DNA of 59,292 bases from WHSW01 sp036794585. GTDB taxonomy: Bacteria > Actinomycetota > Thermoleophilia > Solirubrobacterales > 70-9. The DNA is taken from NCBI GenBank assembly GCA_036794585.1, contig DAIRGH010000003.1, positions 1 to 59,292 of the forward strand. Direction: 5' to 3'. The position numbers were made by a program, and so were the translations under genes. This document shows, in pieces, positions 8,363 through 15,923 of the stretch. The stretch's first letter is position 1; each line of letters starts with the position of its first letter. The notes below the pieces were generated by a model. It was given only the letters and a program-made list of their open reading frames with translations, was not told the origin of the DNA and ran no database searches.

Positions 8363-8821
8363 ATGACGCGAATCCTCATCGCCTTCGTCGCCGCAGCCAC
8401 GGGCGCGCTGGCCCTGGCGGCGTCCGAGCCGCCGATGGCCCCGGCCGAGGTTCCGGTCGCACAGGAGGTCACGAAGCTGACGCTGAAGCGGTCGGACTAC
8501 GGCCGGGTGCTGTTCGCCGACGGCTACGCGCTCTATCTCTTCACCCGCGACGGTGGCTCGGGCAGCAGGTGCGCCGGCGACTGCGCCGAGGCCTGGCCGC
8601 CGCTGAGGGCGACGGAGGAGGTCGTCACCCGCAAGGGAGTAAAGCGCCGGCTGCTCGGAACGATCACGCGCGCCGACGGCAGCAAGCAGCTCACCTACGC
8701 CGGGCATCCGCTCTACGGCTACGTCCACGATCTCCGGGGCGAGGTCTTCTGCAACGACGTGTTCGAGTTCGGCGGTACGTGGTACGCCGTGAACCGCTCG
8801 GGTCGGCGGGCGGAGGGCTAG
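8363..8821 (+). CDS. Secreted COG4315-type protein of unknown function
   Basis: A 152-residue exported protein. The internal ATG at 8363 gives a proper signal peptide (MTRILIAFVAAATGALALAA); a start further upstream at 8231 would lie inside the terminator hairpin and is unlikely. The mature part has the COG4315 pattern: LFADGYALYLFTRDGG, SRCAGDCAEAWPPL with its two cysteines, then GTITRADGSKQLTYAGHPLYGY. These proteins are often called putative lipoproteins of unknown function; here no lipobox cysteine is seen. It is separated from its plus-strand neighbour by a strong hairpin and may be regulated by attenuation. Confidence 0.82.
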   Translation: MTRILIAFVAAATGALALAASEPPMAPAEVPVAQEVTKLTLKRSDYGRVLFADGYALYLFTRDGGSGSRCAGDCAEAWPPLRATEEVVTRKGVKRRLLGTITRADGSKQLTYAGHPLYGYVHDLRGEVFCNDVFEFGGTWYAVNRSGRRAEG

Positions 8822-8827
8822 CCCCCG

Positions 8828-9424
8828 CTAGAGCTCGAACCAGGTGCCGGTCGGGCCCAGGTTGGCGATCCGGGTCGGCCCGAGCTGGGACTCCTGGCCC
8901 CAGCTCTCGTGGATGTGACCGCAGACGGCGAGCTGCGGCCGCTTGCTCTCGATCGCCGCCAGGACGGCCCTGCTGCCGAGATGCTCGCCCGCACCCGAGC
9001 GGTCGACGTGACCCTGTGGCGGTGAGTGAACGACCATCACGCCGCCCTCCGGAGCGGCGGCGAGCAGCCGCTCGGCGTCCTGCTCGTCGAGGTCGAAGCT
9101 CCAGTCCCACGGCGTGATCGGCACCCCGGCGCCGAGGCCGAAGAACGCGACCCCGTCGATCTCGGTCGCCTCGCCGTGGAGGACCGTCGCTTCAGGCCAC
9201 GCCACCGCGGCTTCGCGCAGCGCCGAGTCGGTCTCGTTGTTGCCCGGGATGAGCACGGTCGGCGCCTCGATCGGCGCCAGCGCCCGGATCGTCTCGTCCA
9301 GGCCCTCGTGCACCGAGGCGAAGTCACCTGCCCCGATCACCACGTCGGCGCCGGCGCTGAGGTCGACCAACCGCGCGGCGCCGTCGAGGTCGCGGTGCAG
9401 GTCGCTGAAGGCGAGGATCCGCAT
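8828..9424 (-). CDS. Calcineurin-like metallophosphoesterase
   Basis: A 198-residue cytoplasmic phosphoesterase. The metal-binding motifs are in order: FSDLHRD (about 6-12), GAGDFAS (31-37), GNNE (60-63), VVHSPPQG and CGHIHESWG with the terminal GxH motif. The GNNE variant instead of GNHD is common in YfcE/phage-type enzymes. The substrate is unknown (nucleotide, cyclic nucleotide or phosphodiester). It follows the lipoate ligase family gene on the same strand with 11 nt between, so the two may be cotranscribed. Confidence 0.87.
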   Translation of the reverse strand: MRILAFSDLHRDLDGAARLVDLSAGADVVIGAGDFASVHEGLDETIRALAPIEAPTVLIPGNNETDSALREAAVAWPEATVLHGEATEIDGVAFFGLGAGVPITPWDWSFDLDEQDAERLLAAAPEGGVMVVHSPPQGHVDRSGAGEHLGSRAVLAAIESKRPQLAVCGHIHESWGQESQLGPTRIANLGPTGTWFEL

Positions 9425-9435
9425 CTAGTCGCGGA

Positions 9436-10209
9436 TCATGCCAAGTGCCGGCTCTCGAATTGCTCCGCGAGCGCCAGCGTCTCGGGGTCGAGGTCGGTGT
9501 CGACGAGCTCGAACTCCGCGCCGAGCTCGGCGAGGATCGCGTCCTCGACCCGGTCGAGATCGACGCCGGGCGCCTCGTCCTCGACCGCCGCCGCGGTCGC
9601 CGGGTCCCAGTCGAGCTCGAGCGCCGCGTAGACGGGCACCAGCACGTCGCGAAGCAGCTTTGACTGCGAGACGACCACCACTCCGCCGGCGTGCGCGCCG
9701 CCGGCGATCAGGCGCTGCCCGATCCCGGCCAGCTTCACCCGCCCGCGGGCGTTGACGCTCCAGGCGCCCGGGCAGTACTCGCCCTCGACCTCGCCGACCG
9801 CGGCGTCGACGCCGAGCCGCCTCAGCGCCGTCGCGACCAGCGTTGCCAGCCACTCGAAGCGCTCCCGGGTGCCTTGGACGGGGCGCTCGGCCCGTGTCGC
9901 CCATGCGATCGCGAGCGTGCCCTCGTGAAAGGCCGCCGCGCGCCCGCCGGCGAGCCTGACCACCGGCTCGAAGCCGGCCGCGCGGGCAGCGGCGACGGCG
10001 CCCTCGAAGCCCGCCGCCGAGCGGTCCTGCTTGGAGAAGGCGAGCTCGCGGGCGGGGCGGTGAAGCCGCAGGCTCGGCTCGAGCTGGTCCGCGGCGACGC
10101 GCGTGAGGATCGCCTCGGAAACCGCGGTCCCGAACGCGGGCCGATCCGGAAAACCGCCTCTGAGCAGGCGCAATTGGGGTTTATGACCGTTTGCTTGCAA
10201 AAGTGACAC
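9436..10209 (-). CDS. Lipoate--protein ligase A / BPL-LplA-LipB family protein
   Basis: A 257-residue protein with the biotin/lipoate transferase fold. VVRLAGGRAAAFHEGTLAIAW (about 82-102) corresponds to the conserved RxxGGxAxxH segment, and VKLAGIGQRLIAGGAH supplies the expected lysine. It lacks the C-terminal accessory domain of LplA, so octanoyltransferase (LipM-like) or lipoate ligase are both possible. The GTG start at 10209 lies inside the divergent rpf promoter and CRP-like dyad; a TTG near 10173 is an alternative start. The phosphoesterase gene follows it. Confidence 0.8.
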   Translation of the reverse strand: MSLLQANGHKPQLRLLRGGFPDRPAFGTAVSEAILTRVAADQLEPSLRLHRPARELAFSKQDRSAAGFEGAVAAARAAGFEPVVRLAGGRAAAFHEGTLAIAWATRAERPVQGTRERFEWLATLVATALRRLGVDAAVGEVEGEYCPGAWSVNARGRVKLAGIGQRLIAGGAHAGGVVVVSQSKLLRDVLVPVYAALELDWDPATAAAVEDEAPGVDLDRVEDAILAELGAEFELVDTDLDPETLALAEQFESRHLA

Positions 10210-10222
10210 CGATCACACATAT
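10194..10222 (+). promoter_or_regulatory. Promoter of the Rpf-like gene with embedded CRP-like dyad
   Basis: TTGCAA (10194-10199), a 17-nt spacer and CATATT (10217-10222) form a good sigma-70-type promoter. Within the spacer GTGA-N6-TCAC (10203-10216) is a symmetric CRP/FNR-family half-site pair; its position between -35 and -10 would favour repression. CRP control of rpfA is known in Mycobacterium tuberculosis; its extension to this organism is inference. Confidence 0.6.
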
Positions 10223-10228
10223 TTGCCC

Positions 10229-10390
10229 GCGCCCTGGCATCCTGTGCGAACACACGTACGCCTGAGGCAGGGGACGCACCGCGTCGCCACGAGCGTAGCG
10301 GCGCCTCGGGCACCAGTCACCGGAAGACACGACTGAACGAGAGGCGATGTGGGGTCGCCGCCCGGGGGCTGACCACGGAGGTGGTCATCA
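10229..10390 (+). ncRNA. Structured 5' leader of the Rpf-like gene
   Basis: About 160 nt separate the predicted promoter from the start codon. Nested pairing is visible: CGCCTC (about 10301-10306) with GAGGCG (about 10340-10345), enclosing CAGTC with GACTG. The SD GGAGG (10377-10381) lies in the loop and arm of a perfect hairpin GACCAC-GGAG-GTGGTC (10371-10386). This is the layout of a translational riboswitch. rpf genes of actinobacteria are often under the c-di-AMP (ydaO) riboswitch, but I do not see the conserved GCTAACCTCG segment, so the class is not assigned. Confidence 0.45.
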
Positions 10391-10828
10391 GTGCACAGGC
10401 AGATCACGCTTGCGGTCGCGTCATGCGCGCTTGCGTGCGGACTCGGATTCAGCGCGGTCGCGGCGGCAGCGCCCGAAGCGCACGTGGTCGAGAAGCCGGG
10501 CGAGGCCTTCAGGCTCTCGATGGCGGCAGAGAAGACGCACCTGCACAAGCTGCGAACCCGCGAGCAGCGAAGCGGGGACTTCGAGCTCGTCGCCGGCGTG
10601 TCGCAGGCAACGCTCGACGCGATCGCGTCGTGTGAGTCCGGCGGTGACCCGACCGCGGTCGACTCGTCCGGGACCTACTACGGCAAGTACCAGTTCGCCC
10701 TCGGCACCTGGGCGTCGGTCGGCGGCAGCGGCAGTCCGGCTGAGGCCTCGGAGGCCGAGCAGGACTACCGCGCGTCGGTGCTGTACAGCCGCGCCGGCTC
10801 CTCGCCCTGGCCCGTCTGCGGCGTCTAA
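10391..10828 (+). CDS. Resuscitation-promoting factor-like transglycosylase
   Basis: A secreted peptidoglycan lytic enzyme of 145 residues. A signal peptide (about 1-26, ending AAAAPEA) is followed by a short linker and an Rpf domain: LDAIASCESGGDPTAVDSSGTYYGKYQF, with the catalytic Glu in CESGG, then GTWASVGGSG and a terminal cysteine (WPVCGV) that probably forms a disulfide with the CESGG cysteine. Rpf proteins cleave cell wall and promote growth resumption. The GTG start is 9 nt after GGAGG. The long structured leader suggests post-transcriptional control. Confidence 0.88.
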   Translation: MHRQITLAVASCALACGLGFSAVAAAAPEAHVVEKPGEAFRLSMAAEKTHLHKLRTREQRSGDFELVAGVSQATLDAIASCESGGDPTAVDSSGTYYGKYQFALGTWASVGGSGSPAEASEAEQDYRASVLYSRAGSSPWPVCGV

Positions 10829-10860
10829 GGCCTGTCGGCGGGGCTGCCGATCAATACTGG

Positions 10861-11565
10861 GTGAACGTCAACGACCTGGTCCTCGCGCAGGGATTGCGCG
10901 ACACGCGCGGGGCATTCGATCGCTGGCGCTCCGACCCCTGGCCGGTCCTGCGGGCGTGGGTGGGGGGCTCGCTGGCGGTTGCCTCGCTGATGCTGTTGGC
11001 GGTCTTCGCGCTCGCCTCGGTTTCGCCGGCTGACCTCACCGACCTGTTCGTCCCGGGCGTCACCGGCCCGACCGACCTCGGCGACATCGCCCACGTCCTG
11101 CTGCGCAACTCGCTGGTGCTCGCGCTGCATGCCACGGCCTGCGTCGCCGGCTTCATCGCCGGCAGCTCGCTGGTGCTCTCGGCCGCGAGCAGGACCGGCC
11201 TCTCGCGCTGGGTGCACGAGAAGGCGCGGCCGATCGCTCTCGGCTGGGTCGCGCTGGTGACGGTGTTCTCGCTGTCGACGCAGGCGTACGCGCTCGGCCT
11301 CACCGGCGCCCAGCTCGCCAACCAGCTCGAGATCTCGCCGGGGATACTGGTGCTCACGGTGCTCCCGCATGCGCTCCCGGAGCTGACCGCGCTGTTCCTA
11401 CCCCTGGCGGCGTGGACGATCGCCAGCCGCCGCGACGAGTGGGCCGACCTGCTGGCGGCCACTTTCGCCACGGTCGCGATCGCGGTTCCGGTGCTGATCG
11501 CGGCCGCCGCCTGGGAGAGCTTCCTGTGGCCCCGGCTGCTCGCCGAGGTCTCGCCGGTCGCGTGA
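10861..11565 (+). CDS. Stage II sporulation protein M-like membrane protein (SpoIIM/DUF95)
   Basis: A 234-residue integral membrane protein with about five hydrophobic segments. The segment LVLTVLPHALPELTALFLPLAAW (about residues 162-184) matches the LPHG-E signature of the SpoIIM/DUF95 family. In Bacillus SpoIIM is part of the DMP peptidoglycan hydrolase complex; many non-sporulating actinobacteria carry homologues of unknown role. It starts with GTG 32 nt after the Rpf-like gene, so a shared cell-wall function is possible but unproven. Confidence 0.72.
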   Translation: MNVNDLVLAQGLRDTRGAFDRWRSDPWPVLRAWVGGSLAVASLMLLAVFALASVSPADLTDLFVPGVTGPTDLGDIAHVLLRNSLVLALHATACVAGFIAGSSLVLSAASRTGLSRWVHEKARPIALGWVALVTVFSLSTQAYALGLTGAQLANQLEISPGILVLTVLPHALPELTALFLPLAAWTIASRRDEWADLLAATFATVAIAVPVLIAAAAWESFLWPRLLAEVSPVA

Positions 11566-11573
11566 GCCCGAGC

Positions 11574-12302
11574 CTACGCGGCCTGGCCGTTCTCCTCGGC
11601 TGACGATCCGAGCAGAGCCCGCCTGAATACGCGCTCCTCGTCGTCGAACAGAAAGCCCCACAGGTGGCTGCGCTCGAGCAGGGTGCGGCGCTTCGTCTCG
11701 AGGATCGCCTTGCGCGGCAGCCCGGCGACCCGGTCGGCGAGGCTCAGGGCCCGGGGGAGGACGTCGCCCGAGACGACCTCGCGCACGATCCCCAGCCGCT
11801 GCGCCTCGGTCGCGCGCACGATCCGGCCGGTCAGGCAGAGCTCCTGCGCCACCGTCGCGGGCAGCACCGCGCGGGCCGCCGCGTAGCTGGGCGGGATCCC
11901 CTTCGGCAGCTCCGGATAGCCGAAGGTCGCAGTGTGGGAGGCGACGCGGAGGTCACAGAGCAGCGCCAGGGCAAAGCCGCCGGCGACGGCGGCGCCGTTG
12001 ACCGCCGCGATCACCGGTCTGCGGCAGTCGCCGACCGCCTTGAACGCCAGCGTGCTGGTCTGCACGAGCCGCTCGCGGTTGGCGCGGTCGCCGCCGAACT
12101 GGTCGGTGTCCATGCCCGAGCAGAACGCCGTCCCGGCGCCGGTCAGGATGACGCAGCCGATGCTCTGGTCGCCTGAGAGTCCGGCGAACGCGTCGGCGAG
12201 CTCGACCCTCAGGTCGATCGACAGCGCGTTGCGCTTCTCGGGGCGCTGCAGGGTGACGACGGCGACCTCGCCGCGTCGCTCGATCGAGAGCAGCTCCGCC
12301 AC
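11574..12302 (-). CDS. Enoyl-CoA hydratase/isomerase family protein
   Basis: A 242-residue crotonase-fold protein. The oxyanion-hole segments are AGTAFCSGMDTDQF (about 52-65) and GAAVAGGFALALLCDLRVAS (about 95-115), and the usual catalytic Glu position is occupied in GYPELPKG. The reaction cannot be fixed more closely than hydration or isomerisation of an acyl-CoA. GTG at 12300-12302 is the likely start. It lies 9 nt downstream of the GHMP kinase gene on the same strand and converges on the SpoIIM-like gene. A second crotonase is at 14808-15614. Confidence 0.88.
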   Translation of the reverse strand: MAELLSIERRGEVAVVTLQRPEKRNALSIDLRVELADAFAGLSGDQSIGCVILTGAGTAFCSGMDTDQFGGDRANRERLVQTSTLAFKAVGDCRRPVIAAVNGAAVAGGFALALLCDLRVASHTATFGYPELPKGIPPSYAAARAVLPATVAQELCLTGRIVRATEAQRLGIVREVVSGDVLPRALSLADRVAGLPRKAILETKRRTLLERSHLWGFLFDDEERVFRRALLGSSAEENGQAA

Positions 12303-12311
12303 ATGGCCATC

Positions 12312-13223
12312 CTAAGTCGGAAAGACGGTTTCGCAACCCTCGGCCGCGAAGGCCTCGCTGAGCGCCGCCCGACGTCCGTCCGGCACCAGGCCGACGATCG
12401 CACCGCCCGAGCCGGCGTAGTTGGCGGGCGCGCCCAGCCGGCGCGCGATCTCCACCAGGCGCAGGTCGCGCGGGTCGAGCTCGATCAGTCGCGCCCGCGC
12501 GGCGACGTTCTCGACCATCAGCCGGCCGAGCCCGTCCGTGTCGCCGTCGAGCAGGCAGCGGCGGCCGGCGCCGGCGAGTTCGGCGATCGCGCGCAGCTCC
12601 GACCGAACCTGGGGCTCACCGGCGCTGAAGCGGTCGCGCAGATCGCCGTGCACGGCGCCCGACGGCGCCGAGCCGTCGCGCCGGTAGGCGACGAAGATCG
12701 GCGGCAGGAGCGTCGCCGCCAGCCGCTCACAGCGCCGCGGCGCCCGCGGGTCGAAGTCCATGTACAACAGGCCTTCGTGCGCCTGGACCAGCCGGTCCTG
12801 CGGTCCGGCGGCGATCCCCAGATCCTCGACCTCGACCGCGAGCGCCATCTCGGCCAGGCGATCGGGCGCGACCTCGAGGCCGTGGCCGCGAAACAGGGCC
12901 CGCAGCGTGGCGATGACGATCGCGCTCGAGCCGCCCAGTCCGACCTCCCGCGGGATTTCGGTGCGAAGCGCGATCCGCAGCGGCTTGATCGGCCGCGCCT
13001 TTCGCGCCTCGCGCGCGAAGCGGGCGACCGCGGCCTCGATCAGCGGCGCGGCGTCTGGGTCGGAGATCTCGAGCCGGCCGTCGCCGGCCCGCCCGACCAC
13101 CACCTCTGCCGCCCGCTCCTCGAACGTGACGGCGATCGTCTTGCCGCCGAATCCGTCCGACGGGTTGCCGAGCAGCGCCGCTCGCGCGAGGGCCCTGCCC
13201 CTGACTTCGCCGTCGATACTCAC
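12312..13223 (-). CDS. GHMP family kinase, glucuronokinase-like
   Basis: A 303-residue small-molecule kinase. The N-terminal ARAALLGNPSDGFGGKTIAVTF (about 12-33) is typical of the glucuronokinase/mevalonate-type GHMP branch, PREVGLGGSSAIVIATLRAL (about 110-129) is the ATP-binding glycine-serine motif, and the C-terminal AGSGGAIVGLV is motif 3. Plant glucuronokinases share the LGNPSD-GKT start, so a sugar or sugar acid is the likely substrate, but this is a family resemblance only. The leader on the minus strand carries an intrinsic terminator-like hairpin just before the GTG start. Confidence 0.78.
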   Translation of the reverse strand: MSIDGEVRGRALARAALLGNPSDGFGGKTIAVTFEERAAEVVVGRAGDGRLEISDPDAAPLIEAAVARFAREARKARPIKPLRIALRTEIPREVGLGGSSAIVIATLRALFRGHGLEVAPDRLAEMALAVEVEDLGIAAGPQDRLVQAHEGLLYMDFDPRAPRRCERLAATLLPPIFVAYRRDGSAPSGAVHGDLRDRFSAGEPQVRSELRAIAELAGAGRRCLLDGDTDGLGRLMVENVAARARLIELDPRDLRLVEIARRLGAPANYAGSGGAIVGLVPDGRRAALSEAFAAEGCETVFPT

Positions 13224-13228
13224 GGCGC

Positions 13229-13254
13229 AAAAAATGGCAGGTGCCGGGCCTGCC
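13229..13254 (-). terminator. Intrinsic terminator-like hairpin upstream of the GHMP kinase gene
   Basis: On the minus strand GGCAGG (13254-13249) pairs with CCTGCC (13241-13236) across a 7-nt loop and is followed by a T-run (13234-13229), ending only about 6 nt before the GTG start. It may attenuate the kinase gene or block antisense transcription coming from beyond the divergent HD gene. Confidence 0.5.
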
Positions 13255-13257
13255 CGT

Positions 13258-13310
13258 GATCGCGGAGCCGGAGGGCGAAGCGGAGATGCGCCGCTGTTGA
13301 GGCGCCTGAA
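13258..13310 (+). repeat. Dispersed palindromic repeat, copy B (about 53 bp)
   Basis: Starts GATCGCGGAG, continues with a GAAGCGGAG block and ends with the core GCGCCGCTGTTGAGGCGCC (13288-13306) followed by TGA. It aligns along its whole length with copy C at 25525-25577 with only a few substitutions and one indel. It lies between the GHMP kinase and HD genes, 12 nt before the HD start. Confidence 0.8.
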
Positions 13311-13321
13311 ATGATCGTTGG

Positions 13322-14188
13322 GTGGCCAAGCGCGACGAGACGCCGCCCGCGGGCGAGCAGCCGAGCGGCCCGGGGGCGATCGGACGCAGTCCGAAGGAGG
13401 CGATCGAGAGCGCCCAGGTTCGCGCCCCGACCCGCGGCAACCGGCGGCTCGAGGCGCTGCTGGAGAACATCAACGCCGATCCCGAGATCCGCGCCTGGTG
13501 GCACATGTCCCAGGTCCAGTCCGAGCGGCTCGGGATGTCCGATCACTCCTGGGTTCACTTCCAGATCGTGCTCAACATCGGCCTGCGGTTGCTGCGGCTG
13601 CTGATCCGGGGCGGGGTCGTGCCCGCGATGGTCTCCGACCACGCCATGCGCGATCGCGACGCCGAGGTCGTGGTCGCGGGCGGCGCGTTGCTGCACGACG
13701 TCGGCATGGGGATCCACCGCGCCGATCACGAGGCCTACAGCCTCTTCCTGGTCGAGCCCAAGCTGCGCGAGCTGCTCGCCGACGTCTACCGCGACCCGGC
13801 CGAGCGCACGGTGGTGATCGCCGAGACGCTGCACGCGATCATCGGCCACCGGCGCAAGGGCCAGCCCTACACGGTCGAGGCCGGCGTGGTCAGGGTGGCC
13901 GATGCGCTCGACATGGCCCACGGCCGCTCGCGGCTGCCGGTCGACGCCGGCAAGGTCGGCATCCACTCGATCTCGGCGGCGGCGATCGACGCGGTCGAGA
14001 TCTCCGCCGGAGAGGAATGTCCGGTCCAGATCGAGATCGCGATGAACAACTCCGCGGGCATTTTCCAAGTCGACGACTTGCTGGCGACGAAGCTCCGCGG
14101 CACGCCCCTGGAGGGCAAGGTCGAGGTCGTGGCGTCGGTCGAGGGCGAGGCCGAGAAGCGGCTGCTGACCGAGTTCCGGATCTCCTAG
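13322..14188 (+). CDS. HD domain phosphohydrolase
   Basis: A 288-residue protein with an HD metal-dependent phosphohydrolase core: DHSWVHFQIVLNIGLRLLRLL supplies the first histidine, GGALLHDVGMGIHRADHEAYS (about 120-140) the HD pair, and further histidines follow (LHAIIGHRRKG) before a VADALDMAHGR aspartate segment. Members act on nucleotides or cyclic nucleotides; the substrate is not known here. The last 80 residues form a separate alpha/beta region. The start is GTG with AATGAT 6 nt upstream. A beta-lactamase-fold gene follows after 5 nt. Confidence 0.85.
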   Translation: MAKRDETPPAGEQPSGPGAIGRSPKEAIESAQVRAPTRGNRRLEALLENINADPEIRAWWHMSQVQSERLGMSDHSWVHFQIVLNIGLRLLRLLIRGGVVPAMVSDHAMRDRDAEVVVAGGALLHDVGMGIHRADHEAYSLFLVEPKLRELLADVYRDPAERTVVIAETLHAIIGHRRKGQPYTVEAGVVRVADALDMAHGRSRLPVDAGKVGIHSISAAAIDAVEISAGEECPVQIEIAMNNSAGIFQVDDLLATKLRGTPLEGKVEVVASVEGEAEKRLLTEFRIS

Positions 14189-14193
14189 CGCCT

Positions 14194-14811
14194 ATGCGCG
14201 AGCTGAGCCCGGGCCTTCATCGATGGACCGCGGAACATCCCGGCTGGCGCCCCGGGGCGGCCCCGGACAGCCCCGCCGACTGGCCGCAGGCGGTGGGCTC
14301 GGTCCTGGTCGACACCGACGAGGCGACAGTCTTCATCGACCCGCTGGTGGCAGGCGACGACGACCCGCTGTGGGAGCGCTTCGACGCGCATGTCCGCGAG
14401 CGCGGGCTGCCGGTGCACGCGCTGACGACGATCGGCTTTCACCGCCGCAGCCGCGACGCCTTCGTCGAGCGTTACGAGGCGACGATCTCGCGGGCGCGGG
14501 CGGCGCTGCCGGCGGGGATCGAGCCGTTCGCCGTCAGGGGCGCCGGCGAGGTGATGTTCTGGCTCGAGCGGCATCGCGCGCTCGTCCCGGGAGACCGCCT
14601 CCTCGGCGCGCCCGGCGGCGGCCTGCGCCTTTGCCCCGAGTCGTGGCTCGGATACCTGCCGGGGCAGATGACGACGGCGAAGCTCGTACGCCTGCTGCGG
14701 CCGCTGCTCGACTGGCCGATCGAGCGCGTGCTCGTCTCACACGGTGAGCCCGTGCTCGAGGACGGTCGCGCCGCGGTCGCCGCGGCGCTTCGCTCGGCGG
14801 CGCGCAGCTAG
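14194..14811 (+). CDS. Degenerate metallo-beta-lactamase-fold protein
   Basis: A 205-residue protein whose layout resembles metallo-beta-lactamase-fold hydrolases: an early beta region (VGSVLVDTDEATVFIDPLV), a late GDRLLG and a terminal VLVSHGEPV. The canonical HxHxDH metal motif is not present; the corresponding position reads LTTIGFHRRSRDAF, so zinc hydrolysis as in the family is doubtful. The ATG at 14194 is 5 nt after the HD gene, implying cotranscription. Its stop overlaps the stop of the convergent crotonase gene by 4 bp. Confidence 0.65.
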   Translation: MRELSPGLHRWTAEHPGWRPGAAPDSPADWPQAVGSVLVDTDEATVFIDPLVAGDDDPLWERFDAHVRERGLPVHALTTIGFHRRSRDAFVERYEATISRARAALPAGIEPFAVRGAGEVMFWLERHRALVPGDRLLGAPGGGLRLCPESWLGYLPGQMTTAKLVRLLRPLLDWPIERVLVSHGEPVLEDGRAAVAAALRSAARS

Positions 14812-15614
14812 ACGCCGGCCCCGGCGGCGCCCCGACCCTCGCCGGCGGCGAACCGACCAGCGCCCAGAACGCCCGTTGCGACCGACTCGCGCCCGAGCTC
14901 GGCCTCGCGGGCAAGCCCTTCGGCGAACGGCAGGCCGATGCCCTCGAGCGCGGCGCGTCGGTCCGACAGCATCGTCGGCTGCGGGAAGGCCGCGAGCCCC
15001 TCGGCGACCTCGAGCGCCCGCTCGAGGTGGTGGCCCGGGTCGACGACCTCGTTGACCAGGCCCCAGTCGAGCGCCGCGGGCGCCTCGACCACTCGCCCGG
15101 TGAGGATCATCTCCAGCGCCCGTCCCATGCCGACGATGCGCGGCAGGCGCTGGGTGCCCCCGTCGATCAGGGGGACGCCGAAGCGGCGCTCGGTGAAGCC
15201 GAGCTTGGCGTCGCGGGTCGCGACGCGCAGGTCGCACCACAGCGCCAGCTCGAGCCCGCCGGCCAGGCACCAGCCCGAGATCGCGGCGATCGTCGGCTTC
15301 GACGCCTGCAGGCGGCTGAACCCGAGCGGGCCATCGGGACGCTGGTCGAGCCAGGCGTCGATCGCCCCCTGGGGGTCGTCGCCGGAGAACTCGGCGCCCC
15401 GCTCGGCGAACGCCTTCAGGTCGGCGCCGGCGCAGAACGCCTCGGGCCCCTCGCCGGTGAGCACGAGCGCGCGGGCGCCGTCGTCGGCCTCGAACTCCAG
15501 GAAGCGCTCGCGCAGCAGCGCGGCGGTCTCGTCGTCGACGGCGTTGCGGCGCTCGGGGCGCGTGATCGTCAGGACGGCGGCTACACCGCGCCGCTCGTAC
15601 GAGACCTTGCTCAC
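14808..15614 (-). CDS. Enoyl-CoA hydratase/isomerase family protein (second copy)
   Basis: A 268-residue crotonase. Oxyanion-hole segments are GPEAFCAGADLKAFAERG (about 56-73) and ISGWCLAGGLELALWCDLRVA (about 112-132); the catalytic Glu lies in LGFTERRFGVPLIDGGTQRLPR, the typical pattern of enoyl-CoA hydratases. It differs clearly from the crotonase at 11574-12302, so they are not recent duplicates. It is convergent with the beta-lactamase-fold gene and has a small membrane protein gene 8 nt upstream on the same strand. Confidence 0.9.
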   Translation of the reverse strand: MSKVSYERRGVAAVLTITRPERRNAVDDETAALLRERFLEFEADDGARALVLTGEGPEAFCAGADLKAFAERGAEFSGDDPQGAIDAWLDQRPDGPLGFSRLQASKPTIAAISGWCLAGGLELALWCDLRVATRDAKLGFTERRFGVPLIDGGTQRLPRIVGMGRALEMILTGRVVEAPAALDWGLVNEVVDPGHHLERALEVAEGLAAFPQPTMLSDRRAALEGIGLPFAEGLAREAELGRESVATGVLGAGRFAAGEGRGAAGAGV

Positions 15615-15622
15615 GGTGGCGG

Positions 15623-15886
15623 TTAGAGCCGGCGCAGCCGCTCGAGCTCTTCGCGGGCGCGCTCCTTGCGGCTGTCGAGCCGCATCTGGGCGATCGAGGC
15701 GACGACCACGAGGACGGCGAAGAACGCCATCACGCCGAAGGCGAAGTAGGTGACGACTTTGTCGTCCGTGCGACCGTAGAGCCCGACTCCGTCGGCCGCC
15801 ATGGCGGCGGGCGCGAGCGCCAGCAGCGCGAGCGCCGCCCAGCCGGTCGCCATCGAGATCCGCCGAAGCTGCCTCACCGACCGCAC
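15623..15886 (-). CDS. Small membrane protein of unknown function
   Basis: An 87-residue protein with a signal-like segment (WAALALLALAPAAMAADG) and a second hydrophobic segment (VVTYFAFGVMAFFAVLVVVASIAQM) followed by a basic, helical tail (RLDSRKERAREELERLRRL). It probably spans the membrane once after signal cleavage, with the charged tail in the cytoplasm. No family is recognised. The longest start is GTG 15886; a GTG at 15877 sits 7 nt after a -10-like TAGAGT and may be the true leaderless start. Confidence 0.65.
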   Translation of the reverse strand: MRSVRQLRRISMATGWAALALLALAPAAMAADGVGLYGRTDDKVVTYFAFGVMAFFAVLVVVASIAQMRLDSRKERAREELERLRRL

Positions 15887-15908
15887 TCTACCGCCACTGG
15901 ATCGGTTC

Positions 15909-15914
15909 TAAGCT
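15909..15914 (+). promoter_or_regulatory. Candidate leaderless -10 (TAAGCT) for uppP
   Basis: TAAGCT is 9 nt before the ATG at 15924 and there is no Shine-Dalgarno sequence between, matching the arrangement before the genes at 3183 and 5300. Confidence 0.4.
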
Positions 15915-15923
15915 GCGCCGCCG

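Noticed and set aside
10229..10390. Canonical ydaO (c-di-AMP) riboswitch before the Rpf-like gene
   Set aside because: Position and length fit, but the conserved GCTAACCTCG-type segment near the 3' end was not found, so only an unassigned structured leader is reported.
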